Below, piece by piece: positions 27,432-35,914 of a stretch of DNA of 64,000 nt. Within the stretch, counting starts at the first letter, position 1, and each line of letters opens with the position of its first letter. Source of the stretch: Gemmata sp. (GTDB lineage: Bacteria > Planctomycetota > Planctomycetia > Gemmatales > Gemmataceae); the NCBI GenBank assembly GCA_025055115.1, contig JANWYJ010000029.1, positions 62,001-126,000 on the forward strand. Direction: 5' to 3'. The notes under the pieces are model-generated. The model ran no database searches and was not told the origin of the DNA. It saw only the letters and a list, made by a program, of their open reading frames with translations. The position numbers and the translations under genes were made by a program.

Positions 27432-30400
27432 TTATGTTCCTGAAGGTGTTGGTGCCGATGGGGCGGAACTTCCACTGGCCACGTTTCCATTGGTTCGGCT
27501 CGACGACCGCGACGGTCCAGGGGCGGGCGGCGCTAAACTGGCCGTGGATACTCCGGTCACGACACTGGGTTCCATTGGCACCCGGCTGAAGCTGGGTAGA
27601 TACAAAATGCGGCGGCGGGCGTGCCAACGGACGAGGGCCTGGATCACCACGGCCACAAGCCCTCCCCCCACTCCGGGTTGTCCCGCGGCCAGAAGCTGCG
27701 CTGCGGATTGCGGATACAAGACCGCGCCCAATCCCAACGCCCCACTCACCAGCGTGATGACCCATGCGGTCACCCGAAGCGGACACCATGTCAGCACCAG
27801 AATCATGACCGCGACGACGAGCGAACCAACGACCATCAACCCCAGCCACGGTAGCCGGACCACCCGCACGCTTTCTGGTGTGGCTTGCCGGATGGCGAGC
27901 ATCTCACCCTCTGTGCCATCGGCGCTGTCGTCGAAGCCGGGTTCGGTTCCTGTCAGAAACCATTGTTCGAGTGCCGCGCGCGACGCGGCGGTGGGAGCGC
28001 AACTGATCCCGCGCAGGCGCCAGAGAATCTCCGATTGGCCACGATCGCTGACGACCAAGGGAGCGGAATCGTGCGGTTCGGTGATCAGCCAACGAACCGG
28101 TCCTACATAGGCGGCGAATACCAGTTCTAACGGTTCGTAGCGGGTTTCACCGAGGGTTCGGCGTGAGCCCGGAGTGGCATAGGTGATTTCCAGAATGCGG
28201 CTGCGGCTGGAGCTATCCGGTAGATTCAGGCGATACCGCGGCCGCTTGGTTGTTTCGTCGATGCCCGCGGGGATTAAGCCGGCGACCAAGCCATCGATGC
28301 GCGCGGTCGGATGGGCGACAGTGCGTTCGGGCAAGAGGATTTCGAGTGTCGGCACCAGGGCCAGCATCAGTCGGAAACGGGCGCGATAGTGGATTGAGCC
28401 GTCGTCAGCCCCCGCGGCTTCGAGAAGGGTGCGTTCGACGCGGACGGTCGCAACGGCCCCAGCGTTGACTTGGCGTACTTCTAAGGCCAATGGTTGTTCG
28501 GCCGACGCGCTGAGGGTTAGGGCAGGGAGCATCTCCCGTTCTGGATTCGCTTCGGGCGGCCATTCGCGCCATCCTGGTGAGACGGCGGTCACCGTGCGGC
28601 CGGTGAGGGTGTGCACCCACACGCGCACGGTCGTTTCGATCCGCGTCGCATCGAGGGGCCAAAACATTCCCACCGGGATGGTGAAGGGGCCATCAGTTTG
28701 TGCAGGCAATGGTAAGGCGAAACTGAGGCGGAGTGTGGTTTCTTTACTGTCGAGCGGGGGTTGATAGCTCCCTGTTCCGGCGGATGCTGTTTCCCAGGTG
28801 GGGGTGGTTTTCAGCCCGATTGTCTCGGGGGGGCCACGGAAGCGCACCGGTTTGGGGAAACCGTCGGGCGAGCGGAGTTTCAACACTTGGGCAATCACCA
28901 TTTGCCGTTCGCCGAGCGTCACGTCGGTGCGTATCTCAGCGCTGATGTCGGGGCGATAGAGTTGCCAAGCGAGCCAGACGCGCGCGACCCCCAGGGGGCT
29001 TTGGGCGGTGATCGTGGTTGGCACTTTGGGCATTTTGCCGTCGGGGGCCGCTGGCGGGGCCAGTGGCGCACTCCAGGCCGTTGCTTCGTCGCCATCCCCG
29101 CTGCGGATTTTGCCGCGAACTTCCCATCCCTCTGGCACACTGGCCGTTACGGTGGTATTGCGTTCAACGACTTTGCTGAATCGGGCTAACAGAAGGTTCA
29201 CTTCGCGTGTCGTCGGCGGAAGCGGTAAAGTGGCGACAAGGACGATCTCAAACGGTTTCGTCATGCCTTTGGCCAGCCGCACCGTGACCGGTCGCCACAG
29301 ACCGTCGCTGGGGCCTTGGGTAACTCCTGCGACAATCAGCGGGTCTGATTCCGACTCCAAGCCGCGCCATTCGGCCGGCACCTCCACGACCAGAGATTCG
29401 ACTTCTGTACGGATCGGCCGCACGGCGATTTCGGCATGAATCAGCCACCCCGCTTCAGTGAGCTTGAGTTTGTAAGACGGTGTGACGCGAATGGTTCCGT
29501 CGACGGGGTAGGCCTCGACGATCAGCCATGGCGTCATGGTTGCGGTGGAACCGGTCGGACCGGTGGCCAACCGGAAGAAAGCAACGCTGTTGTCTTCATC
29601 GGCCGGCAGTGGTGGTTCAGTGCGGCGAAGGTCCGGACCGTGTTTGAACACGAAGCGGGTGTGGGGAGCCGCCATGACTTTGATTGTTCCGCTTTGGCGC
29701 AGAACATCCAGAACAGCAAATGGTCCGACGGCAACCGCAGGTGATTTCGCAGCGGCTTTCGGACGAGCCTGGCGAACGACCAGTGTCACCGTCCAATCCC
29801 CGACCGTTGAACCGGTGGGCAGCTCGACTTTCCAAACCGGTTTGGCGGCGTCGGTCGGTTTGGTGACAATCGGCTGGTAGGTGGGGCCGGTTTCGATCGG
29901 CGCGGTGGCAGCACGATCGACGCTCACATCGGCGTTGGCCGGGGCCACCAATCTCCAGACCAGCGCAGGTCCGCGGAGCTTCACCTTGGCGGTCGATTCG
30001 ACAAAATTGTCGGTCAGGATGGTCGTGACGTCCCATTCGGCGCTTTGGATCGGATCGACGGTGGGTGAACCGGCGGCCTCCCACGTCACTTCCACCGCTT
30101 CAACGGCACCCAGAGGAAAGCCGGCGGATTTGTCGCTGGCGGCTAACTGTTGGATGTCCAAGCCGTTGAAGCGTCGGGTTTCGGGGAGTTTCAGGGGCAG
30201 CGTGGGGTCGGGCGTTCGGGTCACGACATTCACCCGTTTGACGTTGGCCGCGGGAGGGTCCAGGGCCAGTGTGGTGATGGGTGCTCGCGGCAAGGCTAGA
30301 TCGAAACCCACTTCGGCTTTGGTTCCCCGGACGGTCACCGGCACTTCGACATCGAGAACCAGCGTATGTTCGCCCGGAGATTCGACCGTGACGACGAAGC

Positions 30401-30899
30401 CCTCGTCGGCCGTTTCCAGAACTGGTAGTTTGGTGCCATTGAGGGCTGCTGCGACCAGGAAAGCGCGGCGGGCACCGAGGCTGACGGCGCTGTTGGGTTG
30501 AGTTGTCCGGAACGCATAGGTGAGTTTCAAGGCCCCCACGAGTTGCTCGCCACGTTTCTCGATCCGGCCGCGAATGGCGCAACTGCTGGGGGGCCGGGGC
30601 TTACGGGCCGCGAGTTCTTTCTTGAGGGTGTCGATTTGATCCAGCAGCTTCTGAAATTCCTGCGGGCTGAGCGTGACCCGCTCGCCGTTGGAAGGATGGC
30701 CCAGCCAGAGCTGCGTTCCGTCGGGCAGTTTCACTACCAGTGGCTGGCCGTCCTTGGCGTCTTTGGACGGTTCGCTTTTGGGCGGCTCGGCGGGTTTGAA
30801 CCGTTCACCTGCTCCTGGTTGCGCGGCCAGACTAACCGTTCCTACCACAAGGAGCGTTAAGGCCATGACGCTGCTGGCGGAACGACGATCCCACGACAT
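27432..30899 (-). CDS. Giant secreted/membrane protein related to its neighbour
   Basis: A 1155-residue protein from the ATG at 30899 (MSWDRRSASSVMALTLL). A signal sequence ends near AAQPG. A charged Lys/Glu/Pro-rich stretch and a short coiled coil (FQKLLDQIDTLKKELAAR) precede the module shared with the neighbouring giant (about residues 106-220: CAIRGRIEKRGEQLVGALKL, ESPGEHTLVLDVEV, LPRAPITTLAL). Long beta-rich stretches follow. Near the C-terminus are three hydrophobic helices (about 1016-1037, 1043-1062, 1076-1090), then a Ser/Pro/Ala tail. It resembles the first half of the 1585-residue neighbour in order of parts. Probably an envelope protein; function unknown. Confidence 0.8.
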   Translation of the reverse strand: MSWDRRSASSVMALTLLVVGTVSLAAQPGAGERFKPAEPPKSEPSKDAKDGQPLVVKLPDGTQLWLGHPSNGERVTLSPQEFQKLLDQIDTLKKELAARKPRPPSSCAIRGRIEKRGEQLVGALKLTYAFRTTQPNSAVSLGARRAFLVAAALNGTKLPVLETADEGFVVTVESPGEHTLVLDVEVPVTVRGTKAEVGFDLALPRAPITTLALDPPAANVKRVNVVTRTPDPTLPLKLPETRRFNGLDIQQLAASDKSAGFPLGAVEAVEVTWEAAGSPTVDPIQSAEWDVTTILTDNFVESTAKVKLRGPALVWRLVAPANADVSVDRAATAPIETGPTYQPIVTKPTDAAKPVWKVELPTGSTVGDWTVTLVVRQARPKAAAKSPAVAVGPFAVLDVLRQSGTIKVMAAPHTRFVFKHGPDLRRTEPPLPADEDNSVAFFRLATGPTGSTATMTPWLIVEAYPVDGTIRVTPSYKLKLTEAGWLIHAEIAVRPIRTEVESLVVEVPAEWRGLESESDPLIVAGVTQGPSDGLWRPVTVRLAKGMTKPFEIVLVATLPLPPTTREVNLLLARFSKVVERNTTVTASVPEGWEVRGKIRSGDGDEATAWSAPLAPPAAPDGKMPKVPTTITAQSPLGVARVWLAWQLYRPDISAEIRTDVTLGERQMVIAQVLKLRSPDGFPKPVRFRGPPETIGLKTTPTWETASAGTGSYQPPLDSKETTLRLSFALPLPAQTDGPFTIPVGMFWPLDATRIETTVRVWVHTLTGRTVTAVSPGWREWPPEANPEREMLPALTLSASAEQPLALEVRQVNAGAVATVRVERTLLEAAGADDGSIHYRARFRLMLALVPTLEILLPERTVAHPTARIDGLVAGLIPAGIDETTKRPRYRLNLPDSSSRSRILEITYATPGSRRTLGETRYEPLELVFAAYVGPVRWLITEPHDSAPLVVSDRGQSEILWRLRGISCAPTAASRAALEQWFLTGTEPGFDDSADGTEGEMLAIRQATPESVRVVRLPWLGLMVVGSLVVAVMILVLTWCPLRVTAWVITLVSGALGLGAVLYPQSAAQLLAAGQPGVGGGLVAVVIQALVRWHARRRILYLPSFSRVPMEPSVVTGVSTASLAPPAPGPSRSSSRTNGNVASGSSAPSAPTPSGT

Positions 30900-31014
30900 C
30901 GGCACACAACTCGCAGCAGGCGGGCGACTTCCCGGGTTCCCGCCAAGGGCCGCAACCGATCCGACCGTTGCTGTCTGCGAGGATACCCGAGATTTCCTTC
31001 TTCGCTCAGTATAC

Positions 31015-32631
31015 CTAAACCTTGCCGTCGTTTGCGCTGGTCGATTCGGAATTCCTCGTCGTGTGCGTTCGGTCTATCCCATCCCCTCGTCTCAACCGGT
31101 ACACCAGGAGGCCCCCCACAGCCGCGGTCAGTAGCAGAAACGCCAGAGTATGAGTGCCGTAGACCAAGGCCAGATCCGCCCGGCGGCCGCCGAGCAAACC
31201 CGGCACGGTCATCAGAACAAAGGTCAGCGCGACAGTACCGATTAGCAAACGACGCCCCCATCGCGGCAGTTCCACCTGCGCGATGGCATAGGTCAACACG
31301 GCCATTGGGATCAACAGGACCACAGCATGATGTTTCCACGTTCGCTCGCTGAAAAGCAGCATACCCAGACAGATGAAGCCCCATTCTGCGGCCAACGGCC
31401 AGCCGGCACGAAGATCGCTCGGACGATGGATCGGCCAGCGGCAAAGCCCGATGACGGCGAGGGCAAACGTGGCCGTGAGGGCTTTGACGACGATCCAGGC
31501 ATTGCGATGCCCAATGTCGAAGAGGTTATGGTACTCCGCGGGTGTGGGAATGTTCTGAGGATAGATGAGGTACGACGGGCTGTGTGTGAACAACCGGTAC
31601 ACAAAACCCACAAGCGCCTGATTGGCGTGTTCACTGGTGATTTCCCCCTTCAGCAGTGGCCGCTCGATCATCAGCGCGTACCAGCTTGTCAGCAGTTCGC
31701 GATTCCGTTCCCAACCGAAGGTGAAGCCGGGGACCACGACCAGCCACAAGACCAGCCCCGCCAGGGTCGCACCCACGACGCGCCAGCAACGTTTCCAACC
31801 GAAATAGGCCAGAAACAACAGGGGCGTCACTTTGCAGGCAATCGCCAAAGCGAGCACCAGCCCGGCGAGCGTATCGCGACGACGGCGGAAGGCTTCGAGA
31901 CTCCCAACCACCAGAAAGAGGATAAAGATATTCACATTGTTATGCGATAAATCCCCCAAAAGCGGTGGCAGGCACAGAGCGATTGCCGCTGCCCGGGCCA
32001 AATCTCGCCGCGTGGTGTCCGCCACGATCGGGGCGAGGTGGTGCGAAGCTGGGGACGTGGCGGACCACGTTCCTGAAGAGCCGCGCCGACCTTGGCTCGG
32101 TCCCATGGGGGCCTCAGTTCTAGCGTGGTCTTCAGTTCTAGCGTGGTCCTCAGCTCTGGCGTAGTCCTCATCAGCTCCAGTGTGGTCCTCAGCTGCTGCA
32201 ACTGAGGTCGAAGGTGGCCCCCCGACCCGGGGCCAAGGGAATTCCACTGCGCGAAACACCCAAACGGCGGCCAGTACCGCCATCAGAACCTTCGCATAAA
32301 ACCAACTCATCGCGCCGATTGCGGGTGGCAGTGCGGCTAGCGGCTTCAGTATGAAGGCCATGATCGGCGGATTGGGATATTCATTCACACCGACATAAAT
32401 ATTCTCCCCCGCAAACAGGCCGTTGATCATGTCGCGCCAGCGAAGGAATGCCGAGCGGGTTTGCTGTCCAGTATCACCCGGCTTGTGGATTTTGGCTGCG
32501 TATTTGATGCTGGTGACCAGCACGATCACAGCCAAAACCGCGACCAGCGCACCACGCCAGCGCTGCGGATGGGCCTGATACCGAGTGACCGCACGAAAGG
32601 TGAATTCTTTGACCAACGCCCACCGTTGCAC
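31015..32631 (-). CDS. GT87 (DUF2029) lipid-linked sugar transferase-like protein
   Basis: A polytopic membrane protein of 538 residues. GTG start at 32631 chosen because AAGGAGG lies 8 nt upstream. GT87/DUF2029 features: loop after the first span with FLRWRDMINGLFAGENIYVG and NEYPNPPIMAFILKPLAALP, DLSHNNVNIFILFLVVGSLE, and LALAIACKVTPLLFLAYFGWKR; about ten spans in all. Relatives are polyprenyl-phosphate-mannose-dependent mannosyltransferases, which would fit manA nearby (inference). Residues ~150-185 are an odd, hydrophilic Glu/Asp/His/Arg repeat (EDHTGADEDYARAEDHART...) that no relative should need; at DNA level it is a degenerate minisatellite. Confidence 0.85.
   Translation of the reverse strand: MQRWALVKEFTFRAVTRYQAHPQRWRGALVAVLAVIVLVTSIKYAAKIHKPGDTGQQTRSAFLRWRDMINGLFAGENIYVGVNEYPNPPIMAFILKPLAALPPAIGAMSWFYAKVLMAVLAAVWVFRAVEFPWPRVGGPPSTSVAAAEDHTGADEDYARAEDHARTEDHARTEAPMGPSQGRRGSSGTWSATSPASHHLAPIVADTTRRDLARAAAIALCLPPLLGDLSHNNVNIFILFLVVGSLEAFRRRRDTLAGLVLALAIACKVTPLLFLAYFGWKRCWRVVGATLAGLVLWLVVVPGFTFGWERNRELLTSWYALMIERPLLKGEITSEHANQALVGFVYRLFTHSPSYLIYPQNIPTPAEYHNLFDIGHRNAWIVVKALTATFALAVIGLCRWPIHRPSDLRAGWPLAAEWGFICLGMLLFSERTWKHHAVVLLIPMAVLTYAIAQVELPRWGRRLLIGTVALTFVLMTVPGLLGGRRADLALVYGTHTLAFLLLTAAVGGLLVYRLRRGDGIDRTHTTRNSESTSANDGKV
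32100..32203. repeat. Degenerate in-frame minisatellite in the GT87 gene
   Basis: Units resembling TCAGTTCTAGCGTGGTCC or TCAGCTCTGGCGTAGTCC recur four to five times with about an 18-bp period, so the frame is kept. They encode the Glu-Asp-His-x-Arg-x repeats in a cytoplasmic or periplasmic loop. Confidence 0.7.
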
Positions 32632-32713
32632 GATAACGCCTCCTTGCAAGAACGGCAGAAAATCATGGCCGAGGACGCCTTGGGGGTCAATGCGAAGCGG
32701 TGGAGCAATAGCC

Positions 32714-32753
32714 GCCGATTCAGCGCAGGAAGCGCCGATTCAGCGCAGGAAGC
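32714..32753. repeat. Exact 20-bp tandem duplication
   Basis: GCCGATTCAGCGCAGGAAGC occurs twice in succession (32714-32733, 32734-32753) in the 143-bp gap between panD and the GT87 gene, just 21 bp downstream of the panD stop. Confidence 0.9.
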
Positions 32754-32774
32754 GAGAAGGCTGGGGAGATGACG

Positions 32775-33149
32775 CTAACGGGCATCTGCGTCACCGGAAG
32801 TGCCTTTGATGCGATTGTGCTCGTCGAGGAAGACCACCCGGGGTTGGTGCCAGCGGGCTTGTGCGTCGTCCAGTTCGACAAAAGTGGCGATGATGATGAT
32901 GTCGCCGGTTTGGATCAGATGCGCCCCGGCGCCGTTGACACACATCATCCGGCTGCCGCGTGGGCCAGGCAGGGCGTAGGTGATCAGCCGGGTGGCGTTG
33001 GTCACATCCCAGACATGAATTTGTTCGTAGGGGAGAATGTCGGCGGCGTCGAGCAAGTCGGTGTCGATGGTCAAACTGCCTTCATAATCGACATTGGTCT
33101 CCGTGACGGTCGCCCGGTGGAGTTTCGACTTCATCATGATGCGGCGCAT
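32775..33149 (-). CDS. panD: Aspartate 1-decarboxylase proenzyme
   Basis: Pyruvoyl enzyme that makes beta-alanine from aspartate for pantothenate and CoA synthesis, 124 residues. The self-cleavage site is YEGS with Gly24-Ser25, the same numbering as in E. coli when the ATG at 33149 is used ([16 protein letters not shown]), which supports this start over the internal Mets. Other conserved parts: [19 protein letters not shown], the [19 protein letters not shown] core and [10 protein letters not shown]. It lies 31 bp downstream of manA on the same strand and is probably co-transcribed with it. No PanM or PanZ maturation factor is nearby. Confidence 0.97.
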   Translation of the reverse strand: MRRIMMKSKLHRATVTETNVDYEGSLTIDTDLLDAADILPYEQIHVWDVTNATRLITYALPGPRGSRMMCVNGAGAHLIQTGDIIIIATFVELDDAQARWHQPRVVFLDEHNRIKGTSGDADAR

Positions 33150-33180
33150 GAAGTCTTCTTAGCGAAATGCAGCTTTCCGG

Positions 33181-34176
33181 CTATTCTGGCAAGCCACACT
33201 CGATGAGTGTGACTTCGCCGGCCGGCCGCACAAGACATTCCCCCACCTCTGCGGGCAGTAAGAAGACTTCCCCTGTGCGGAAGGGGAAACGGCTCCCGCG
33301 CCATTCCAGCTCGCCCTGCCCCCGCACGCTCACCACCACCCGGCATTGATGCGCTGCGCCAATGCGGAAGGGAGCTTGCGCCGTCAGGCGTTCGAGGGTG
33401 AAATATTGGCACGCCACCAACCCCTCACGACGCACTCCGTCGCGAATTTCCACCGCCGGCCCGACCGGGACACACGGCCCTTTCTGAAAATCCGCACACT
33501 TCAGACCCTCTTCGATGTGGAGCGCTCGCGGTTGGCCCGTGGTGGCATCCACACGATCCCAATCGTACAGCCGATAGGTGATGTCGCTTGTCTGTTGCAC
33601 TTCCAGCAGCAAAAGATTCCGCCCAATAGCATGAACCGTACCGGCCTCAAGGAAGACACAATCGCCGGGTTGCGGCGTGAAACTGTACAGGGTGCGCGGG
33701 GTGGTCTTCGTCTCCAGAGCGGCGCGGAAGTCGGCCGCAGTGATGCCCTCGGCAAACCCCGCATATAGCCGGCTGGTGTGGGGGTCGGCCTCCAACACCA
33801 CCCAGGCTTCCGTTTTGCCCACCAGACCCGGACCCAACGCCGCGGCTTGCTCATCGTTGGGGTGAACCTGGACGGAAAGTTCCTGCTGGGCATCGAGAAA
33901 CTTCAAGAGCAACGGGAAACGACCTTGCGGCGTTTGCGCTGTGCCCACAATCCGCTGGGCGTCGCTGGCCATCAGTTGGCGCAGCGTTTGCCCCGCCAAC
34001 GGACCTTCGGCCACGACACTCAGGCGGCCATCCACATCACTGAGCAACCACGCTTCACCAATCGGGTCCTGATGCGGCACGGACCGGTTGAGAAATTGTG
34101 GCAGCCGGCGGCCCCCCCACAAGTTGGTGGTGAAAATCGGTTCAAACCGCAGCGGATACAGTGGCGTCCGCGCCAT
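33181..34176 (-). CDS. manA: Mannose-6-phosphate isomerase (class I)
   Basis: Zinc enzyme interconverting fructose-6-P and mannose-6-P, feeding GDP-mannose and glycan synthesis. It has 331 residues from the ATG at 34176 (MARTPLYPLRFEPIF); the 40 in-frame codons upstream are not family-like. Zinc ligands are visible: Gln and His in LSVQVHPND, Glu in GKTEAWVVLE, and His in FLEAGTVHAIG. Family landmarks NLWGGRRLP and IGEAWLLSDVDG are present. This is the short bacterial (Bacillus-type) form. With the GT87 and other envelope genes downstream it may supply mannose for surface glycans (inference). Confidence 0.95.
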   Translation of the reverse strand: MARTPLYPLRFEPIFTTNLWGGRRLPQFLNRSVPHQDPIGEAWLLSDVDGRLSVVAEGPLAGQTLRQLMASDAQRIVGTAQTPQGRFPLLLKFLDAQQELSVQVHPNDEQAAALGPGLVGKTEAWVVLEADPHTSRLYAGFAEGITAADFRAALETKTTPRTLYSFTPQPGDCVFLEAGTVHAIGRNLLLLEVQQTSDITYRLYDWDRVDATTGQPRALHIEEGLKCADFQKGPCVPVGPAVEIRDGVRREGLVACQYFTLERLTAQAPFRIGAAHQCRVVVSVRGQGELEWRGSRFPFRTGEVFLLPAEVGECLVRPAGEVTLIECGLPE

Positions 34177-35010
34177 GCCCAGCCCTTGTCCTCCCGCAGG
34201 CAGTGGTGTTACCGCCGCCGGATCACCCGCCCACGGCCCAGCGATCGACCGTTGCTGACATCCAGTGGCCCGGTTCACGTCTGCCACGCGCATCATCGCA
34301 CTCTCTCACAATAGGTAGTTTGGGAGTTCTTCACAATCACAACACAACCGTAGGACGCTTTCTCGGCATTCGCCACACGTTTCTTGAGCGTCAAACCGTA
34401 GGACGCTTTCTCGGCATTCGCCACGAGTTTCTTGAGCGCCACATGGCGAAAATGAACGCGGAAAATCAATGCCAACTGCTGCGCGGCGAGACGACCCGCC
34501 AGCAAACCGTTCGGTTCCCCTCGGCATGGCGGCCCAACAGGCGAAGAAAATCATCAACTCCAAAAAGCCGTGAACCTTGCGCGTCCAGAGGTGTCTGGAG
34601 TATTGACAGAACCACGCCCCCCGGTGAGCGAACCATGCGGCCTTTCCGCCAACGATGGCTGTAACTTCTACTGCGATGGCTGTAACTCCTAATGCCGCAA
34701 CGGTTTAACCGGTTGTTCAGCGACGGGAAGGCCTTTCCTTCCATCAATCCCCCCGCGATACCAAGCGGATGAAACTATGGCCAGCCAAACTGCACGGCGG
34801 ATGAAACTGGGGCCAGCCAAACCACATGGTGGATGAAACTGGAGCCGGCCAAACTGCACGGCGGATGAAACTGGAGCTGGCCAAACCGCACGGGCCGGGT
34901 TTCTCCGCATGGGAAAGCTGAACCGTGGTCGTTTCTTGAGGAGAGTTGGAAGTTTTTTCGGAAACGAGCCGGTGCCAGACTTCTCAGCGTGCGGCCACCG
35001 GTCGTTACGA
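34177..35010. repeat. Spacer of minisatellites upstream of the tRNA cluster
   Basis: About 830 bp with no gene I can support. It contains a 48-bp unit repeated twice (34346-34393, 34394-34441; core CGTAGGACGCTTTCTCGGCA), a doubled GCGATGGCTGTAACT motif (about 34660-34692), and the four-copy 32-bp array at 34766-34893 listed separately. The promoter of manA must lie at the left end and that of the tRNA cluster at the right end, but no clear consensus was seen. Confidence 0.8.
34766..34893. repeat. 32-bp minisatellite, four contiguous copies
   Basis: Units at 34766-34797, 34798-34829, 34830-34861 and 34862-34893, exactly 32 bp each with no spacer. The core is GGATGAAACTGG and GCCAAAC, differing at a few bases per copy. 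The period is not a multiple of three, so it is not a coding repeat, and with no spacers it is not CRISPR. Confidence 0.92.
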
Positions 35011-35084
35011 AGCGGTGTGGAGCCGAAGGGTAAGGCGGCGCTCTGTTAAAGCGCAGTTTGTAGGTTCGAGTCCTACCACCGCTG
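35011..35084 (+). tRNA. tRNA-Asn (anticodon GTT)
   Basis: Acceptor AGCGGTG pairs with CACCGCT; anticodon stem GCGCT/AGCGC encloses loop CTGTTAA with anticodon GTT (35044-35046); T arm GTAGG-TTCGAGT-CCTAC; discriminator G. The D arm is short-stemmed (GCC/GGC) with 20 bases between acceptor and anticodon stem, one more than usual. No CCA is encoded. First of four tRNA genes on this strand. Confidence 0.93.
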
Positions 35085-35094
35085 CTGTGTTTTA

Positions 35095-35169
35095 TGCCGA
35101 GGATTCAGTGCTGGTACTGTTGCCGCCCTCTGAAGGCGGATGTCGCTGGTTCGATTCCAGCCTCGGCAA
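35095..35169 (+). tRNA. tRNA-Gln (anticodon CTG)
   Basis: Acceptor TGCCGAG/CTCGGCA, D stem CAGT/ACTG, anticodon stem CCGCC/GGCGG around loop CTCTGAA giving CTG, T arm GCTGG-TTCGATT-CCAGC, discriminator A, CCA not encoded. Only 10 bp after tRNA-Asn. Differs from the TTG gene downstream mainly in the acceptor and anticodon stems, so the two are paralogues. Confidence 0.95.
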
Positions 35170-35173
35170 CTGT

Positions 35174-35191
35174 GGGGCGATCCTACGCCCC
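35174..35191 (+). terminator. Short GC hairpin after tRNA-Gln(CTG)
   Basis: GGGGCG, loop ATCCTA, CGCCCC begins 4 bp after the tRNA. There is no T-run. It could help termination or 3' processing. Confidence 0.35.
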
Positions 35192-35197
35192 CTAGAC

Positions 35198-35246
35198 TCC
35201 GGGGGATTCCGTCTGGGGGATTCCGTCGTGGTACTGTGGCCACATA
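35198..35246 (+). pseudogene. Degenerate 5'-half copies of tRNA-Gln
   Basis: 35198-35209 (TCCGGGGGATTC) matches the first 12 bases of the tRNA-Gln(TTG) gene exactly. 35212-35243 reads TCTGGGGGATTC followed by CGTCGTGGTACTGTGGCCAC, matching the acceptor, D arm and 5' side of the anticodon stem of that gene with a few changes and one gap. No anticodon loop or T arm follows. The sequence GGGGGATTCCGTC is itself doubled at the join. These are fragments and not functional tRNAs. Confidence 0.8.
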
Positions 35247-35303
35247 GGCGTGAGGAGGGAGTGAAGAGTTGGGGCGGAAGTGAAGAGTTTGTTGAAGATG
35301 AAC

Positions 35304-35378
35304 TCCGGGGGATTCAGTGCTGGTACTGTTGCCACCCTTTGAAGGTGGAAGTCGCTGGTTCGATTCCAGCCTCCGGAA
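35304..35378 (+). tRNA. tRNA-Gln (anticodon TTG)
   Basis: Acceptor TCCGGGG/CTCCGGA (one G-T pair), D stem CAGT/ACTG, anticodon stem CCACC/GGTGG around CTTTGAA giving TTG, T arm identical to that of the CTG gene, discriminator A, CCA not encoded. It lies 134 bp after tRNA-Gln(CTG), the gap being filled by degenerate tRNA-Gln pieces. Confidence 0.95.
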
Positions 35379-35386
35379 CTGCCACG

Positions 35387-35459
35387 GCCTCGCACGCTTC
35401 AATGGCGAAGCCGCCGGCTTTTAACCGGCAGATGCGGGGTTCGATCCCCCGGCGGGGCA
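35387..35459 (+). tRNA. tRNA-Lys (anticodon TTT)
   Basis: Acceptor GCCTCGC/GCGGGGC (one T-G pair), D stem GCTTC/GAAGC, anticodon stem GCCGG/CCGGC around CTTTTAA giving TTT, T arm CGGGG-TTCGATC-CCCCG, discriminator A. Eight bases after tRNA-Gln(TTG), so probably processed from the same transcript. Confidence 0.95.
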
Positions 35460-35914
35460 CTTCTCCCAATCAACGACTCACTCACGGCCGCATGGCCTGC
35501 AAGGAACGGCCGACCCAACGACGGCGTGGCCCGCAAGGAACAGCCGACCCACCGACTCACGACCGCGTGGCCCGCAACGAACGAGCTTGCCCAAAGTCCT
35601 CTCTGTCTGCAGCCCATTGACTGACCCAACGACCAACGACCGCGTGGCCCGCAAGGAATCCGCCCTTTCCTCAACGTCGCCATCGTCGGCGACGACGTCT
35701 TCGCAACGCTCGACGATGAAGCCCCACCCACACGCGCCACACGCATTGACCCAATGAATGCACTCACCATCGGAATGCACTCACCATCGGAATGCACTGA
35801 ATGCACTCACCATCGCCTGCTCATCGCATGGCTGACGCGCCACTGGAAGGCGCGTTCGCATCCATCGGCGTCCGGCTGGCCCCAGGGCAACCGCGCAGGG
35901 ATTGGCGAGTTCCT
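35460..35914. repeat. Spacer with two direct-repeat families
   Basis: No gene before the phosphatase start. A unit like GACCGCGTGGCCCGCAAGGA recurs four times (near 35485, 35523, 35565, 35638) with changes. A 17-bp unit, GAATGCACTCACCATCG, occurs at 35756-35772, 35773-35789 and 35799-35815. The open frame upstream of the phosphatase start runs into these repeats, which is why the later ATG was chosen. Confidence 0.85.

Noticed and set aside
34766-34893. CRISPR array
   Set aside because: Units are contiguous with no spacers, diverge between copies, and there are no cas genes in the window.
35073-35402. Proteins on the minus strand across the tRNA cluster (WNRTSD-type products)
   Set aside because: They are antisense translations of the tRNA genes and of their degenerate copies, a known source of false annotations.
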